Shown: positions 37,652 through 48,409, counted from the stretch's first letter. The stretch: DNA of 50,145 bases from Accumulibacter sp. (GCF_023806565.1 NZ_JAMTDV010000008.1:1-50145), one strand, 5' to 3'. Notes: generated by a model from the sequence alone, not told the origin. A program made the numbers and translations.

Positions 37652-38071
37652 ATGAACACACAGCCGGCCGAAACGCTCGAAACCTTCCCCAATCCGGCTC
37701 CGCATCGGGATTATCACATCCACATGGAGATCCCGGAATTCACCTGCCTGTGTCCGAAAACCGGGCAGCCCGACTTCGCGACTCTGCTCCTCGACTACAT
37801 CCCCGAACAGACGTGCATCGAGTTGAAGAGTCTCAAACTCTACATCTGGTCGTTCCGCAACAGCGGCTGCTTTCACGAAGATGTCACCAACCGCATCCTC
37901 GACGATCTGGCCGGCGCCACCCAGCCACGCTACATGCGCCTGACCGCCCGCTTCTACGTGCGCGGCGGCATCTTCACCACGGTCGTCGCCGAACACCGGC
38001 AGCCGGGATGGACGCCGGCACCGCTGGTACAGCTCGCCGCTTTCGGCAGCCAGTCGAACACCCGGGGCTGA
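37652..38071 (+). CDS. queF: NADPH-dependent 7-cyano-7-deazaguanine reductase
   Basis: 139 residues from the ATG at 37652, the short unimodular form. The motif [15 protein letters not shown] holds the catalytic Cys34 (TxxCP) and Asp41, and [14 protein letters not shown] is the NADPH-side signature. It reduces preQ0 to preQ1 in queuosine synthesis. The gene is divergent from smc. A perfect inverted repeat brackets its likely promoter. The yecA-like gene starts 4 bp after its stop, so the two are probably co-transcribed. Confidence 0.93.
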   Translation: MNTQPAETLETFPNPAPHRDYHIHMEIPEFTCLCPKTGQPDFATLLLDYIPEQTCIELKSLKLYIWSFRNSGCFHEDVTNRILDDLAGATQPRYMRLTARFYVRGGIFTTVVAEHRQPGWTPAPLVQLAAFGSQSNTRG

Positions 38072-38075
38072 GCGA

Positions 38076-38783
38076 ATGACTCCACTCACCGACCGGCAAC
38101 TGCTGCGCCTCGAGCAATTGCTCGACGACCCCGACCTGCAGCAGGCGATGCGCCTCGACGAGGCGCAGGGCTATCTCTGTGCGGCGCTCACTGGCCCACA
38201 ACCGACCCCCGAAGAGCAATGGCTTGACCAAGTGCTCGGCAGCGCGGAAGGCGATGGCGGCGAAGGCCGGCGTGAAGCAGCCGACCTGTTGCGCCAACTT
38301 GCAGCACAACTGCAGAGCGAGCTCGCCGGCAGCGAGCCACCGCTGCTGCTGCTTTACGCCCAGGACGACGAAGAGAACTCGCCGAGCGACTACGTCCCCT
38401 GGTGCCAGGCGTATCTGCACGGCATCGATTCGGCAGCCGTGGACTGGTTCGAAGCGCTCGGCGCCGACGACGACAAGGAAGACAGCGAAGAGATCGCCTA
38501 CCTCGACGAACAACTCTTCCCGCTGTTCCTGCTTACCGGCGACGCCGAAGCGGCAGCCAGAGCGGCCGGCGAGGAGTGGCTCTCGGCAAGCGAGCTCGAG
38601 CGCATGCGCGAGGAATGCGAAGACAGACTGCCAGAAACGGTGCGCAACATCTTCCATTTCTGGCTCGCGCGGCGCAGCGTCGGAACCTTTCGCCGTGCGC
38701 AACCCAAAGTGGGGCGCAACGAGCCCTGCCCGTGCGGCAGCGGCAGAAAGTTCAAGAAGTGCTGCGGACTGGGGCCGGACTGA
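38076..38783 (+). CDS. YecA/UPF0149 family protein with SEC-C zinc motif
   Basis: 235 residues. The N-terminal two-thirds (about 1-180) is the all-helical UPF0149/YgfB-YecA domain ([29 protein letters not shown]). The C-terminus is a SEC-C metal-binding motif, [19 protein letters not shown], as at the tail of SecA. Role unknown; SEC-C motifs bind zinc and often contact ribosomes or SecB. It starts 4 bp after queF. CCGATC/GATCGG (6 bp) just after the stop may weakly end the transcript. Confidence 0.88.
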   Translation: MTPLTDRQLLRLEQLLDDPDLQQAMRLDEAQGYLCAALTGPQPTPEEQWLDQVLGSAEGDGGEGRREAADLLRQLAAQLQSELAGSEPPLLLLYAQDDEENSPSDYVPWCQAYLHGIDSAAVDWFEALGADDDKEDSEEIAYLDEQLFPLFLLTGDAEAAARAAGEEWLSASELERMREECEDRLPETVRNIFHFWLARRSVGTFRRAQPKVGRNEPCPCGSGRKFKKCCGLGPD

Positions 38784-38826
38784 CCGATCCGTGATCGGGC
38801 CGGCACCGCCACGCTGCATTCGTCCG

Positions 38827-39756
38827 TCATTCCAGCGCGTCGCCCGTCTCCATCCAGGCCGCGCACAGGCTGGCCGCAACGATCAACGCTCCGCCCAGCC
38901 AGCCACGCGCGGTCGGGGTCTCTCCGGCCAGCAGCCATGCGGCGATGGCAGCGAAACCGAGTTCGCTGAGCATGATGACGATCGCACGATTGGCCGCTAC
39001 CCGTTCCAGCCCGAACTGGACGATGCGATTGGCCAGCAGCAGGATGCCGCCGATCAGCACGAGCAGCAGCCAGAGCGCCGGAGTGGTCGCCAGCTGCCTG
39101 CCGCCGATGCCAGCCAGCAGGAGCACGACGCCGATCGCCACGACACCGGAGATCGCAGCCAGCACCTTGTGTTCGATGCACAGGTGCTGCGCGCGCCGCG
39201 AGAGGACGTTGAACAGGGCAAAGGAAAATCCTGCGAGCAGACCAAGCCAGTCGGCAGTGTCCTGCGGCAACGGCAGGCCCAGATGCGGGTGCCAGAGCAT
39301 GATGGCTGCTCCGCTCAGCGACAGCGCGACGACCAGCGCGCCGGCCGTACGGATGCGCTCACCGAGCAATATTCGGGAAAGCGCGACGGTCCACAAGGGC
39401 GCCAGGTAGAAGAGCAGGAGCACACGCATCACCTCGCCGCCGAGCGTCGCCAGAACATAGCCCAGGTTGCACACGCCAGCGGCCAGCGCCAGCCCGAGCA
39501 AGGACCACGAAGGCGAGAGGCGTTCCGGTGAATGCCGCAAGTGCAGCAAGCCGAACAGCAAAGCGACAGCATAGCTGATCGTCGTTGCTGCGATGCCATC
39601 GATCCCGCCATCGCGCAAGACCCGATAGGGATACCAGATCAGTCCCCAGATCAGCGCACCGCCGAGCAGGGCGGCAATCGCCCGGCGATCCTGGCGGGCA
39701 GCACTGCGCGGCACAATGCCTTTCACGATCGTTCGCTGCCGCTGGTCACGCGGCAT
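38827..39756 (-). CDS. EamA/DMT-family membrane transporter
   Basis: About 309 residues with ten hydrophobic helices in two five-helix EamA repeats, beginning IAALLGGALIWGLIWYPYRV; the second repeat ends LSELGFAAIAAWLLAGETPT. It is a drug/metabolite transporter of unknown substrate. The start is uncertain: ATG 39756 and GTG 39726 both lack a clear ribosome site, and the frame stays open to 40020 across the aldo/keto reductase remnant. It converges on the yecA-like gene. Confidence 0.8.
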   Translation of the reverse strand: MPRDQRQRTIVKGIVPRSAARQDRRAIAALLGGALIWGLIWYPYRVLRDGGIDGIAATTISYAVALLFGLLHLRHSPERLSPSWSLLGLALAAGVCNLGYVLATLGGEVMRVLLLFYLAPLWTVALSRILLGERIRTAGALVVALSLSGAAIMLWHPHLGLPLPQDTADWLGLLAGFSFALFNVLSRRAQHLCIEHKVLAAISGVVAIGVVLLLAGIGGRQLATTPALWLLLVLIGGILLLANRIVQFGLERVAANRAIVIMLSELGFAAIAAWLLAGETPTARGWLGGALIVAASLCAAWMETGDALE

Positions 39757-40075
39757 ACGCGGCAGCGCGGCGGATCGACAGACTCCGAACCGATCGCCGC
39801 GCATCGACTGGCACCTGGTTTGGCAGTCTCGCTCGACGCTCCGTCCGCCGCTCGCGATGCTCCGGGTCGAGAGCTCGCTGGAACGTGATCCGAGCACAGA
39901 CGCCGTCGACGTCGCGGTGATCCTCTGGCTTCCGTTCGACCGAGACCGCGCACAGGTTCTCGTCCCGGTGGTACGGCCTGGTGGTTCCCGAAATCGGTAC
40001 GATTCGCGGCGTTCGGGCAAGAACCCGGGCGAGCGCGATGTGGGCAGGGTCGTCCTGCTCGCGCGAACCGTTCCG
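39746..40075 (-). pseudogene. Aldo/keto reductase C-terminal remnant
   Basis: In one minus-strand frame (first codon base at 40072, stop TGA at 39748-39746) the translation reads DPAHIALARVLARTPRIVPI, then SGTTRPYHRDENLCAVSVER, then KPEDHRDVDGVCARI. This matches the C-terminal NADP-binding end of bacterial aldo/keto reductases (pattern P-x-Q-IALAWLLA...IVPIPGTT...R-x-EENL-x-AA...ELT-x-D). The catalytic Asp/Tyr/Lys/His part is absent and several conserved positions have decayed. It fills most of the 400-bp gap between the EamA transporter and dapC, which has no intact gene. Confidence 0.7.
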
Positions 40076-40104
40076 CCGGCATCGCGCGCGACTGCCCGCC
40101 AGCC

Positions 40105-40133
40105 TTTTGCCGTCGCGCGAAGCCCCTTATAAT
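40105..40133 (+). promoter_or_regulatory. Candidate promoter of the dapC-prmB cluster
   Basis: TATAAT at 40128-40133, with a weak TTTTGC (40105-40110) 17 bp upstream, lies 30 bp before the GTG start of dapC and faces the five-gene lysine/DAP block. The -10 box is perfect; the -35 is poor. Confidence 0.5.
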
Positions 40134-40163
40134 CCAGCGTCCCGCCACGACACGCGCCTGCCC

Positions 40164-41357
40164 GTGAACCCCCACCTCAGCAAGCTGCAACCGTATCCTT
40201 TCGAGAAGTTGCGACAGCTCTTCGCCGGCGTCACGCCGAATCCGCAGTACCGCGAGATCAGATTGTCGATCGGCGAGCCCCAACACGCAACCCCGGTGTT
40301 CATCAGGGAGGCCTTGACTGGCGCTCTGGCAGGCCTGGCGAGCTATCCGACGACACTCGGCAGCAGCGAATTGCGACAGAGCATCGCAGCCTGGCTGCAA
40401 CGCCGCTACGGCCTGCATGCCATCGACCCGGAAACGCAGGTGATTCCGGTCAATGGCTCGCGCGAGGCCTTGTTTGCCTTTGCCCAGACGGTCATCGATC
40501 CGGCACGGGGATACACGCCGCTGGTCGTCTGTCCCAACCCCTTCTACCAGATTTACGAAGGCGCCGCCTATCTCGCCGGTGCCGAGCCGCGCTTCCTGAA
40601 TACCGTGCCCGGCAATGATTACGCTTTCGACTTCACGGCGCTGAGCGAAGCCGAGTGGCGCAGGGTGCAGCTTTTCTTCGTCTGTTCGCCGGGCAACCCG
40701 ACCGGCAAGGTGCTGAACCTCGCCGACTGGCGACAGCTCTTTGCTCTCGCCGACCGCTACGGCTTCGTGATCGCCTCCGACGAATGCTACTCGGAGATCT
40801 TCTTCGATGAAGCCCATCCGCCGCTTGGCTGTCTGCAGGCCGCCAACCAACTCGGTCGCGATTGGCAGCGCCTGGTCATGTTCTCCAGCCTTTCCAAGCG
40901 ATCCAACGTGCCGGGCATGCGTTCCGGATTCGTCGCCGGCGACGCCGCGGCGCTCAAGCAGTTCCTGCTCTACCGGACGTATCACGGCAGCGCGATGAGC
41001 CCGGCGGTCCAGGCGGCGAGCATCGCGGCCTGGAACGACGAGGAGCACGTGCGCGAAAATCGCCGTCAGTACCGGGAAAAATTCGCCGCGGTGACGCCGC
41101 TGCTCGCCGACGTGCTGGCGACGTCGATGCCCGACGCCGGTTTCTATCTTTGGGCGGGTAGCGAGGGCAGCGACAGCGACTTCGCCCGCGAACTGCTCGC
41201 CGCTTATAATGTGGTCCTCCTACCCGGAAGCTACCTGGCGCGCACCGCGCAGGGGGTCAATCCCGGCGCCGGCTATCTGCGCATCGCCCTCGTTGCGCCG
41301 CTCGCAGACTGCGTCGAAGCCGCCGGGCGAATCCGTTCATTCATCTCGAAATCCTAG
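40164..41357 (+). CDS. dapC: N-succinyldiaminopimelate aminotransferase
   Basis: 397 residues from GTG 40164 ([20 protein letters not shown]). Fold-type I PLP aminotransferase: ISDECYSE-like Asp motif ([12 protein letters not shown]), PLP lysine in [13 protein letters not shown] (about 246), and Arg in [12 protein letters not shown]. The N-terminal [11 protein letters not shown] and overall pattern are those of proteobacterial DapC. It makes N-succinyl-LL-diaminopimelate from the keto form. dapD follows after 11 bp and dapE is two genes on, so the succinylase branch of lysine synthesis is almost complete here. Confidence 0.93.
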   Translation: MNPHLSKLQPYPFEKLRQLFAGVTPNPQYREIRLSIGEPQHATPVFIREALTGALAGLASYPTTLGSSELRQSIAAWLQRRYGLHAIDPETQVIPVNGSREALFAFAQTVIDPARGYTPLVVCPNPFYQIYEGAAYLAGAEPRFLNTVPGNDYAFDFTALSEAEWRRVQLFFVCSPGNPTGKVLNLADWRQLFALADRYGFVIASDECYSEIFFDEAHPPLGCLQAANQLGRDWQRLVMFSSLSKRSNVPGMRSGFVAGDAAALKQFLLYRTYHGSAMSPAVQAASIAAWNDEEHVRENRRQYREKFAAVTPLLADVLATSMPDAGFYLWAGSEGSDSDFARELLAAYNVVLLPGSYLARTAQGVNPGAGYLRIALVAPLADCVEAAGRIRSFISKS

Positions 41358-41368
41358 GGAAGCAAGCC

Positions 41369-42190
41369 ATGCAGGCCATCCAGCAAATCATCGACGAGGC
41401 GTGGGAAAACCGCGGTTCACTCCAGCCCGGGCAGGCGCCGACAGCCATCCGCGAAGCCGTGAGCGAGGTCCTCGACCGGCTTGACGAGGGCAGCCTGCGT
41501 GTCGCCGAGAGAATCGACGGCGACTGGGTCACCCATCAATGGATCAAGAAGGCCGTGCTGCTGTCTTTCCGGCTGCAGGAAAACACCCTGGTCGAGAGTG
41601 GCGCCATGCGCTATTTCGACAAGGTACCGAACAAGTTTGCCAACTACGACAACGAGAAATTCGCCCAGGGCGGATTCCGCGTCGTGCCGCCGGCCACCGC
41701 TCGCCGTGGCGCCTTCATCGGCAGGAACGTGGTACTCATGCCTTCGTACGTCAACATCGGCGCTTATGTCGATGAAGGCACGATGGTCGATACCTGGGCG
41801 ACGGTCGGTTCCTGTGCCCAGATCGGCAGGAACGTGCACCTCTCGGGCGGAGTCGGAATCGGCGGCGTGCTCGAACCGCTGCAGGCCAACCCGACGATCA
41901 TCGAGGATGACTGCTTCATCGGCGCGCGCTCGGAGGTCGTCGAGGGAGTGATCGTCGGTGCCGGCTCGGTAATTTCCATGGGGGTCTATCTCGGCCAGTC
42001 GACCAAGATTTACGACCGCGAAACTGGTACCGTCAGCTATGGCCGCGTGCCACCGGGATCCGTCGTTGTCGCCGGCAACCTGCCTGCCGGCGACGGCAGC
42101 TACAGCCTCTATTGCGCAGTGATCGTCAAGAAGGTCGATGCCGGAACCCGTGCCAAGACGAGCATCAACGACTTGTTGCGCGGCGACTGA
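41369..42190 (+). CDS. dapD: Tetrahydrodipicolinate N-succinyltransferase
   Basis: 273 residues, normal length. An N-terminal helical domain ([17 protein letters not shown]) is followed by a left-handed beta-helix of hexapeptide repeats (about 105-240, including [20 protein letters not shown] and [20 protein letters not shown]). It transfers succinyl from succinyl-CoA to tetrahydrodipicolinate. It has a ribosome site upstream and stands between dapC and pilU. Confidence 0.96.
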   Translation: MQAIQQIIDEAWENRGSLQPGQAPTAIREAVSEVLDRLDEGSLRVAERIDGDWVTHQWIKKAVLLSFRLQENTLVESGAMRYFDKVPNKFANYDNEKFAQGGFRVVPPATARRGAFIGRNVVLMPSYVNIGAYVDEGTMVDTWATVGSCAQIGRNVHLSGGVGIGGVLEPLQANPTIIEDDCFIGARSEVVEGVIVGAGSVISMGVYLGQSTKIYDRETGTVSYGRVPPGSVVVAGNLPAGDGSYSLYCAVIVKKVDAGTRAKTSINDLLRGD

Positions 42191-42225
42191 GCAACCGCTG
42201 ACCAGCGCCCCGTACAAACGCCGGA

Positions 42226-43407
42226 ATGATCCTCGACAAGCTCTTTCAGGTGATGGCCGACCGGCAGGCGTCGGACATCTTCATCACTGCCGGCGCGCCG
42301 ATTCACATCAAGATCCTGGGCAACTCGGTGCCCGTCAATCAGCAAGTCATGGAGCCGGCGATGATCGAGAAGATCGCCTCCGAGCTGATGAGCGCCGAAC
42401 AGGCTGCGGCCTTCGAAAAGAACAAGGAGATGAACCTCTCCTTCGGAGTGAACAGGCTTGGCAACTTCCGGATCAATCTGTTCCGCCAGCGACGCTCGAT
42501 ATCGATCGTCGTGCGTTACGTAGCCGGCAACATCCCGCCACTCGATACGCTCGGTCTGCCGTCCGTGCTGGCCGATCTGGTAATGGAAAGGCGCGGGCTG
42601 GTGCTGATCGTCGGTTCGACCGGTTCAGGAAAATCGACGACGCTGGCGGCGATGCTCGATCATCGCAATGCGAACTGCACAGGCCACATCCTCACCATCG
42701 AGGATCCGATCGAATATCTGTTCAAACACAAGAAATCGCTGGTCAACCAGCGCGAAATCGGACTCGATACGCTGGGCTGGGAGCATGCCTTGAAGAACGC
42801 CATGCGGCAAGCGCCCGACTGCATCCTGATCGGCGAAATCCGTGACGTCGAGACCATGCAGGCGGCGCTGGCCTATGCGCAGACCGGCCACCTCTGTCTG
42901 GGAACGCTGCACGCCAACAACAGCTACCACGCACTCAACCGGATCATCAACTTCTTCCCGATCGAAAACCGGCCGGCGCTGTACATGGACCTCTCCGTGA
43001 GCTTGAAGGCCATCGTTTCGCAAAGGCTGGTGCGCAAGCAGGATGGCCAGCAAACGCCAACGGTCGAAGTGCTGCTCAACAGCTATCACGTGCAGGAGCT
43101 GATCGAGCGTGGCGACATCCCCGCCCTCAAGGAAGCGATGGAACAGAGTCTGGTGCCCGGATCACAGACCTTCGAACAGGATCTCGTCCGTCTCTATCGC
43201 GCGGAGGTGATCACCCTGCAGGAGGCAATGCTCAATGCCGACTCGCCAACCAATCTTTCCTGGCTGATCAACAACTCCGGCGCCGTCGAGAAGCCGCAAG
43301 CCAACCAGGCTCCGCAGTCGCCGCTGTTCGATCTCGCGCTCACCAATCCCGGCAGCCCTTCGTACAAGGAATTCATGATCCACCTTGACGAAGCATCAGG
43401 CGGCTAG
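42226..43407 (+). CDS. pilU: Type IV pilus retraction ATPase, PilU-like
   Basis: 393 residues. An N-terminal PilT/U domain ([20 protein letters not shown]) precedes the RecA-like ATPase: Walker [10 protein letters not shown] (about 129-137), Asp box [14 protein letters not shown], Walker [11 protein letters not shown] and His box LGTLHANNS. Length and the extended C-terminus (about 350-393) fit PilU better than PilT. It drives pilus retraction alongside PilT. No other pil gene lies here; it is inserted between dapD and dapE, 35 bp and 13 bp from its neighbours. Confidence 0.88.
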   Translation: MILDKLFQVMADRQASDIFITAGAPIHIKILGNSVPVNQQVMEPAMIEKIASELMSAEQAAAFEKNKEMNLSFGVNRLGNFRINLFRQRRSISIVVRYVAGNIPPLDTLGLPSVLADLVMERRGLVLIVGSTGSGKSTTLAAMLDHRNANCTGHILTIEDPIEYLFKHKKSLVNQREIGLDTLGWEHALKNAMRQAPDCILIGEIRDVETMQAALAYAQTGHLCLGTLHANNSYHALNRIINFFPIENRPALYMDLSVSLKAIVSQRLVRKQDGQQTPTVEVLLNSYHVQELIERGDIPALKEAMEQSLVPGSQTFEQDLVRLYRAEVITLQEAMLNADSPTNLSWLINNSGAVEKPQANQAPQSPLFDLALTNPGSPSYKEFMIHLDEASGG

Positions 43408-43420
43408 GCGAAGAGAGAAG

Positions 43421-44581
43421 ATGTCGGCTGACCGCAGTTTCGCTGGTGATGCCACGCGGGCGCTGGCCGGACAGTTGATCGCCCGCCGCTCGGTCACGCC
43501 CGAAGACGCTGGTTGCCTGGAAATCATCGCCAGCCGCCTGACGGCGATCGGCTTCGCCTGTGAGTTCATCAACCGTGGCGGCGTGACCAACCTCTGGGCA
43601 CGGCGCGGTGAGCAGCGTCCCCTGGTCTGTTTCGCCGGGCACACCGACGTCGTCCCGAGCGGACCACTCGAACAATGGGATAGCGACCCGTTCGTGCCTG
43701 TCGAGCGGGACGGTCTGCTCTACGGGAGGGGCGCCGCCGACATGAAATCGTCGCTGGCTGCTTTCGTGACGGCAAGCGAGGCTTTTGTCGCCGATCATCC
43801 GCGTCATCACGGCTCGCTCGCCTTCCTGCTGACCTCGGACGAAGAAGGCGACGCCATCGATGGCACCGTGGTCGTCATTGATACGCTGCGTCGGCGCGGC
43901 GAATCGATCGACTACTGCGTCGTCGGTGAGCCGACTGCGGTCGACACGCTCGGTGATATCGTCAAGAACGGACGGCGTGGATCGCTCAGCGGAAAGCTCG
44001 CGATCCACGGGATCCAGGGCCACATCGCCTACCCGCACCTAGCGAAAAACCCGATCCATCTGGCGGCGCCGGCAATCGCCGAACTGGCGACCACCGTCTG
44101 GGACGAGGGCAACGAGTTTTTCCCGCCGACCACCTGGCAAGTCTCCAACATCCACGCCGGAACCGGCGCCGGAAACGTGATTCCCGGCAGCGTCGTGATC
44201 GACTTCAACTTTCGTTTCGGCACCGCCAGTCGTCCGCAAGACTTGCAAGAAAGACTGTGCACCTTGCTCGCACGGCATGGTCTGGATTACCACATCGACT
44301 GGACGCTGGCTGCCCGGCCCTTCCTCACGGGTCGCGGCGCCCTGATCGATGCTGCCCTGCGGGCAATCCGTGCCGAAACCGGCTGCGAGCCCGAGCTGTC
44401 GACCAGCGGCGGCACTTCGGACGGTCGCTTCATCGCCGAGATCTGCCCGCAGGTGCTCGAGATCGGGCCGGTCAATGCCAGCATCCACAAGGTCAACGAA
44501 TGCGTCGAAGTCGCCGCCCTGCCGCGACTGGCCGCGATCTACCGGCGCATCCTCGAAGAGCTGTTGCCAGCCGATGTTTGA
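43421..44581 (+). CDS. dapE: Succinyl-diaminopimelate desuccinylase
   Basis: 386 residues from ATG 43421 ([20 protein letters not shown]). M20 metallopeptidase fold: [12 protein letters not shown] with first metal His, [15 protein letters not shown] with bridging Asp, [11 protein letters not shown] with catalytic Glu pair, and the dimerisation domain starting [10 protein letters not shown]. The C-terminal metal His is in [10 protein letters not shown]-like [11 protein letters not shown]. It releases succinate from N-succinyl-LL-DAP using two zinc ions. It overlaps prmB by 8 bp. Confidence 0.95.
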   Translation: MSADRSFAGDATRALAGQLIARRSVTPEDAGCLEIIASRLTAIGFACEFINRGGVTNLWARRGEQRPLVCFAGHTDVVPSGPLEQWDSDPFVPVERDGLLYGRGAADMKSSLAAFVTASEAFVADHPRHHGSLAFLLTSDEEGDAIDGTVVVIDTLRRRGESIDYCVVGEPTAVDTLGDIVKNGRRGSLSGKLAIHGIQGHIAYPHLAKNPIHLAAPAIAELATTVWDEGNEFFPPTTWQVSNIHAGTGAGNVIPGSVVIDFNFRFGTASRPQDLQERLCTLLARHGLDYHIDWTLAARPFLTGRGALIDAALRAIRAETGCEPELSTSGGTSDGRFIAEICPQVLEIGPVNASIHKVNECVEVAALPRLAAIYRRILEELLPADV

Positions 44582-45467
44582 GCAGGCACGGGACGAGCTG
44601 TTGACGCTGCGTGATTTGTTGCGGTTCGCCGTCAGCCGCTACCACGAAGCCGGGCTGTTTTTCGGCCATGGCATCGACAACGCCTGGGACGAGGCCGTCT
44701 ACCTGCTGTTGCAACGGCTGCATCTTCCGCCTTCTCGGCTCGAACCCTTTCTCGACGCCAGACTGACCAGCGACGAACGTGCCGACCTTCTGTATCTCAT
44801 CCGACGCCGCATCGAAGAAAGGTTGCCGGTCGCCTATCTGACCAACGAAGCCTGGCTGGGAGAATTTCGCTTCTACGTCGATCAGCGGGTGATCGTTCCA
44901 CGCTCGTTCATCGCCGAACTGCTGCGCGAACAACTGGCGCCATGGATCGACGACCCGGACCGGGTGACGAGCGTTCTCGACCTCTGCACCGGCTCGGCTT
45001 GCCTCGCGATTCTCGCGGCGCACGCCTTTCCTGCGGCCGACGTGGACGCCGTCGACATCTCGTCCGACGCGCTTGCCGTCGCTCGGCGCAACGTCGCCGA
45101 CTACGATCTCGCGGCGCGCGTCCGCCTTGTCGAAGGAGACCTGTTCGCCGGACTCGGCAGCCGGCGTTACGACCTGATCCTGGCCAACCCGCCTTACGTC
45201 AATGCCGAGTCGATGGACACCCTGCCCGACGAATACCGCTGCGAACCCGAGATCGCGCTCGCCAGCGGCGAAGATGGGCTCGATCTGACGCGCGCGATCC
45301 TCGCCGCAGCGCGTGCGCATCTGCAGCCGGATGGTCTGCTGGTCGTCGAGATTGGCCACAACCGCGACGCACTGGAAGCGGCCTTCCCCAGCACGCCCTT
45401 CACCTGGCTGGACACCAGCGGCGGAGACCAATACGTCTTCCTGCTGCACCGCGACGAAGTGCCGTGA
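44574..45467 (+). CDS. prmB: 50S ribosomal protein L3 glutamine methyltransferase
   Basis: 297 residues. The N-terminal helical domain ([20 protein letters not shown]) is specific for PrmB rather than PrmC. The SAM-binding domain shows [16 protein letters not shown] (motif I) and ILANPPYVN, the NPPY signature of N5-glutamine methylation. It methylates Gln150 of ribosomal protein L3 in E. coli. Its ATG lies 8 bp inside the end of dapE, indicating co-translation with the lysine cluster. Confidence 0.92.
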   Translation: MFEQARDELLTLRDLLRFAVSRYHEAGLFFGHGIDNAWDEAVYLLLQRLHLPPSRLEPFLDARLTSDERADLLYLIRRRIEERLPVAYLTNEAWLGEFRFYVDQRVIVPRSFIAELLREQLAPWIDDPDRVTSVLDLCTGSACLAILAAHAFPAADVDAVDISSDALAVARRNVADYDLAARVRLVEGDLFAGLGSRRYDLILANPPYVNAESMDTLPDEYRCEPEIALASGEDGLDLTRAILAAARAHLQPDGLLVVEIGHNRDALEAAFPSTPFTWLDTSGGDQYVFLLHRDEVP

Positions 45468-45542
45468 GGCGGCGCTCGCCACATTCCCGGCGAATCTACA
45501 TGGCTGCTGCCAACGGAGCCAACAGGCAATAGGGACACCTCA

Positions 45543-48176
45543 ATGACAAGGGACACCGCGCAGATCATCCGCCGCCAGGATTACACGCCACCGCCTTTCC
45601 TGGTGGATCAGGTAAACCTCGATGTGCAGTTCCACGCCGGCGAGGTGCTGGTCAGCAGCGAACTGCAGTTGCGACGCAATCCGGCGGCCGCTGCCGGACA
45701 GTCACTGCAACTCGACGGCCACGGGCTCGAAACGCTGTCTCTGATGATCGACGGCAAGGTCGTCGCCGATGACCGCTACCGTTGTAGCGACACCCTGCTG
45801 ACCATCGTCGATCCGCCGGAATCCTTGACCCTGCGTACGCTGGTGCGGATCGATCCCGATCACAATACCAGCCTGTCTGGCCTCTATCGTTCGCAGGACG
45901 GCTATTTCACCCAGTGCGAGGCACAGGGTTTCCGCCGGATCACCTGGTTCCCGGACCGGCCGGACATCATGTCGCGCTACGTCGTGACACTGCACGCCGA
46001 CAAGGCCAGCCTGCCTGTCCTGCTGGCGAACGGCAACCCGGTCGGCAGCGGTGACGAAGGAAGTGGCCGTCACTGGGCGCGCTGGGAAGATCCTTTCCGC
46101 AAGCCTTGCTACCTGTTCGCGCTGGTCGCCGCACGCCTCGACGTGCTGTGCGACCGTTTCACGACCGGGAGCGGGCGCGGTGTCCAGCTTGCCGTATATG
46201 TCGAACCGGGCAAGCTCGATCAGTGCGCCCACGCCATGGACGCGCTCAAGCGCGCGATGCGCTGGGACGAGGAAGTCTTCGGTCTCGAATGCGACCTCGA
46301 CCACTACATGATCGTCGCGGTCGGCGACTTCAACATGGGGGCGATGGAGAACAAGGGGCTCAACATTTTCAACACCAAGTACGTTCTCGCGCGTTCCGAC
46401 ACCGCCACTGACGCTGATTACCAGAATATCGACCGCGTCGTCGCGCACGAGTACTTCCACAACTGGACCGGCAACCGCGTCACCTGCCGCGACTGGTTCC
46501 AGCTCTCGCTCAAGGAGGGTCTGACCGTTTTCCGCGATCAGGAATTTGGCGCCGCCATGCACGGCCGCGCGCTCACTCGCATCCGCGACGTACGCACCCT
46601 GCGCGCGATGCAGTTTCCCGAGGACGCCGGCCCGATGGCGCACCCCGTTCGTCCCGATTCGTACATCGAGATCAACAACTTCTACACCAGCACCGTGTAC
46701 GAAAAGGGGGCCGAGGTGGTCCGCATGATACGAACGCTGATCGGGCAACCGGCGTTCCGCAGAGGCATGGACCTCTACTTCGAACGCCACGATGGCCAGG
46801 CGGTCACCTGTGACGACTTCGTCGCCGCGATGGCCGACGCCTCGGGGGTTGACCTGTCACAGTTCCAGCGCTGGTACGGTCAGGCGGGGACCCCCCGGAT
46901 ACGGGCAAGCGGCCGCTACGATCCGGACACCCGGCGCTACGTCTTCACGCTGTCGCAGTCGCAGCCGACGGTTTGTGCCCACGGCCAGCCATTCCACATT
47001 CCCGTGGCGATCGGGCTGCTCGCTCCGGACGGAACCGATCTGCCCCTGCGGTTCGTCGACGATCCGTCTGCCGACGGCCACGAGACGACCCGCATCCTCT
47101 CGCTGACTTCCTCCGAACAGCGCTTCGTTTTCGTAGATCTGCCGGCAGCACCGGTGCCCTCGCTCCTGCGCGATTTTTCGGCACCGGTGATACTCGAGTA
47201 CGAATGGAGCGACGAAGACCTCAATCATCTTCTCGCCCACGACAGCGACCCTTTCAATCGCTGGGAGGCGGGACAACGCCTGGCCAGCCGGCTGATTCTG
47301 ACGGCCGCCGCAGAAATCACCGCCGGTCGCCCGGCCGAGTGGCCGCAAAGCTTCGCCGCAGCTGCCGCGCAGGTGCTGGCCGACGCAGCGAAAGACCCGG
47401 CTTACGCAGCGGAAGTGCTGACCTTGCCAGGAGAAGCCACTCTCGCCGAGGAAATCGCCATCGTCGACCCGGACGCACTGCACGCGGCGCGCAACGGCCT
47501 GCGCCGTTTCCTCGCCGAGCAACTGGCAAATGAGTGGCGACATTGCTACGAATCCCTGGCGAGCAAGGGGCCCTACCGACCAACACCGTCCGACGCTGGT
47601 CGACGCGCCCTGCGCAACCTTTGTCTCGGCTACCTTGGCGAACTCGATGGCAACGAGGCTATGGCGATGCGTCAGTTCGATTCAGCCGACAACATGAGCG
47701 ACCAGTTCGCCGCCTTGGCCACCCTGGCGCAACGCGACTGTACCGAACGTGTCCAGGCGCTTGCCGCTTTCTACGAACGCTGGCAGGACGAAGCGTTGGT
47801 GATGGACAAGTGGCTGTCGGTGCAGGCCGCGAGCCGTCTGCCGGCGACGTTGGCGGTCGTGCAGGGTCTGCTGAATCACGCGGCGTTCGATCTGCACAAT
47901 CCGAACAAGGTTTACGCGCTGATCAATACCTTCGGCGCAAACCACGTGCGCTTCCACGCCGCCGACGGTAGCGGTTACCGCTTCCTCGCCGGGCAAATCG
48001 AGCGACTCGATCGCATAAACCCGCAGGTTGCCGCGCGTCTCGCGCGACGTTTCGACCGCTGGCGCAAGTTCGACTCCGGTCGGCAGGCGCACGCACGATC
48101 GGCACTCGAAGGCTTGCGGTGCGCGCAAGGCCTGTCGTCCGACGTGCTGGAAATCGTTGGACGTGCCCTGGAATAG
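45543..48176 (+). CDS. pepN: Aminopeptidase N
   Basis: 877 residues, normal for the M1 family PepN type. Substrate motif GAMENKG (about 266) and zinc motif HEYFHNWTGNR (about 302, HEXXH with Glu 19 residues on in the following SLKEGLTVFRDQEFG) are intact. N-terminal saddle domain begins QIIRRQDYTPPPFLVDQVNL. It removes N-terminal residues from peptides in the cytosol. It follows prmB by 75 bp and could have its own promoter. Confidence 0.96.
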   Translation: MTRDTAQIIRRQDYTPPPFLVDQVNLDVQFHAGEVLVSSELQLRRNPAAAAGQSLQLDGHGLETLSLMIDGKVVADDRYRCSDTLLTIVDPPESLTLRTLVRIDPDHNTSLSGLYRSQDGYFTQCEAQGFRRITWFPDRPDIMSRYVVTLHADKASLPVLLANGNPVGSGDEGSGRHWARWEDPFRKPCYLFALVAARLDVLCDRFTTGSGRGVQLAVYVEPGKLDQCAHAMDALKRAMRWDEEVFGLECDLDHYMIVAVGDFNMGAMENKGLNIFNTKYVLARSDTATDADYQNIDRVVAHEYFHNWTGNRVTCRDWFQLSLKEGLTVFRDQEFGAAMHGRALTRIRDVRTLRAMQFPEDAGPMAHPVRPDSYIEINNFYTSTVYEKGAEVVRMIRTLIGQPAFRRGMDLYFERHDGQAVTCDDFVAAMADASGVDLSQFQRWYGQAGTPRIRASGRYDPDTRRYVFTLSQSQPTVCAHGQPFHIPVAIGLLAPDGTDLPLRFVDDPSADGHETTRILSLTSSEQRFVFVDLPAAPVPSLLRDFSAPVILEYEWSDEDLNHLLAHDSDPFNRWEAGQRLASRLILTAAAEITAGRPAEWPQSFAAAAAQVLADAAKDPAYAAEVLTLPGEATLAEEIAIVDPDALHAARNGLRRFLAEQLANEWRHCYESLASKGPYRPTPSDAGRRALRNLCLGYLGELDGNEAMAMRQFDSADNMSDQFAALATLAQRDCTERVQALAAFYERWQDEALVMDKWLSVQAASRLPATLAVVQGLLNHAAFDLHNPNKVYALINTFGANHVRFHAADGSGYRFLAGQIERLDRINPQVAARLARRFDRWRKFDSGRQAHARSALEGLRCAQGLSSDVLEIVGRALE

Positions 48177-48240
48177 CACTGACCAACACCCGTCGCAAGC
48201 CCGACCAGATCTCATCCCTCCCCGATCGGACAAATAGTGC

Positions 48241-48269
48241 TTGAGCGGGGTCAAGCGGCTCGGTATAAT
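48241..48269 (+). promoter_or_regulatory. Sigma-70 promoter of tRNA-Arg
   Basis: TTGAGC (48241-48246) and a perfect TATAAT (48264-48269) with a 17-bp spacer lie 21 bp before the mature tRNA 5' end. The GC-rich GCTGCC following the -10 may act as a stringent discriminator. Confidence 0.85.
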
Positions 48270-48290
48270 CGCTGCCTCAGACACGGCAAG

Positions 48291-48367
48291 GCGCCCGTAG
48301 CTCAGCTGGATAGAGTACTTGGCTACGAACCAAGGGGTCGGGCGTTCGAATCGCTCCGGGCGTGCCA
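48291..48367 (+). tRNA. tRNA-Arg (anticodon ACG), CCA encoded
   Basis: 77 nt fold into a full cloverleaf. Acceptor GCGCCCG pairs with CGGGCGT (one G-U), the D stem is GCTC/GAGT, and the anticodon stem CTTGG/CCAAG carries loop CTACGAA with anticodon ACG. The T stem GGGCG/CGCTC has loop TTCGAAT. The 3' CCA is encoded. Inosine at position 34 would let it read CGU, CGC and CGA. Confidence 0.96.
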
Positions 48368-48379
48368 ATAGAATCAATA

Positions 48380-48409
48380 ACGTAGGCCAATCTTCGGATT
48401 GGCCTACGT
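48380..48409 (+). terminator. Strong UUCG-capped hairpin after tRNA-Arg
   Basis: ACGTAGGCCAATC (48380-48392) and GATTGGCCTACGT (48397-48409) form a perfect 13-bp stem closed by TTCG, a very stable tetraloop. The following GCTTAATT is a poor T-tract. It most likely ends the tRNA transcript. Confidence 0.75.
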
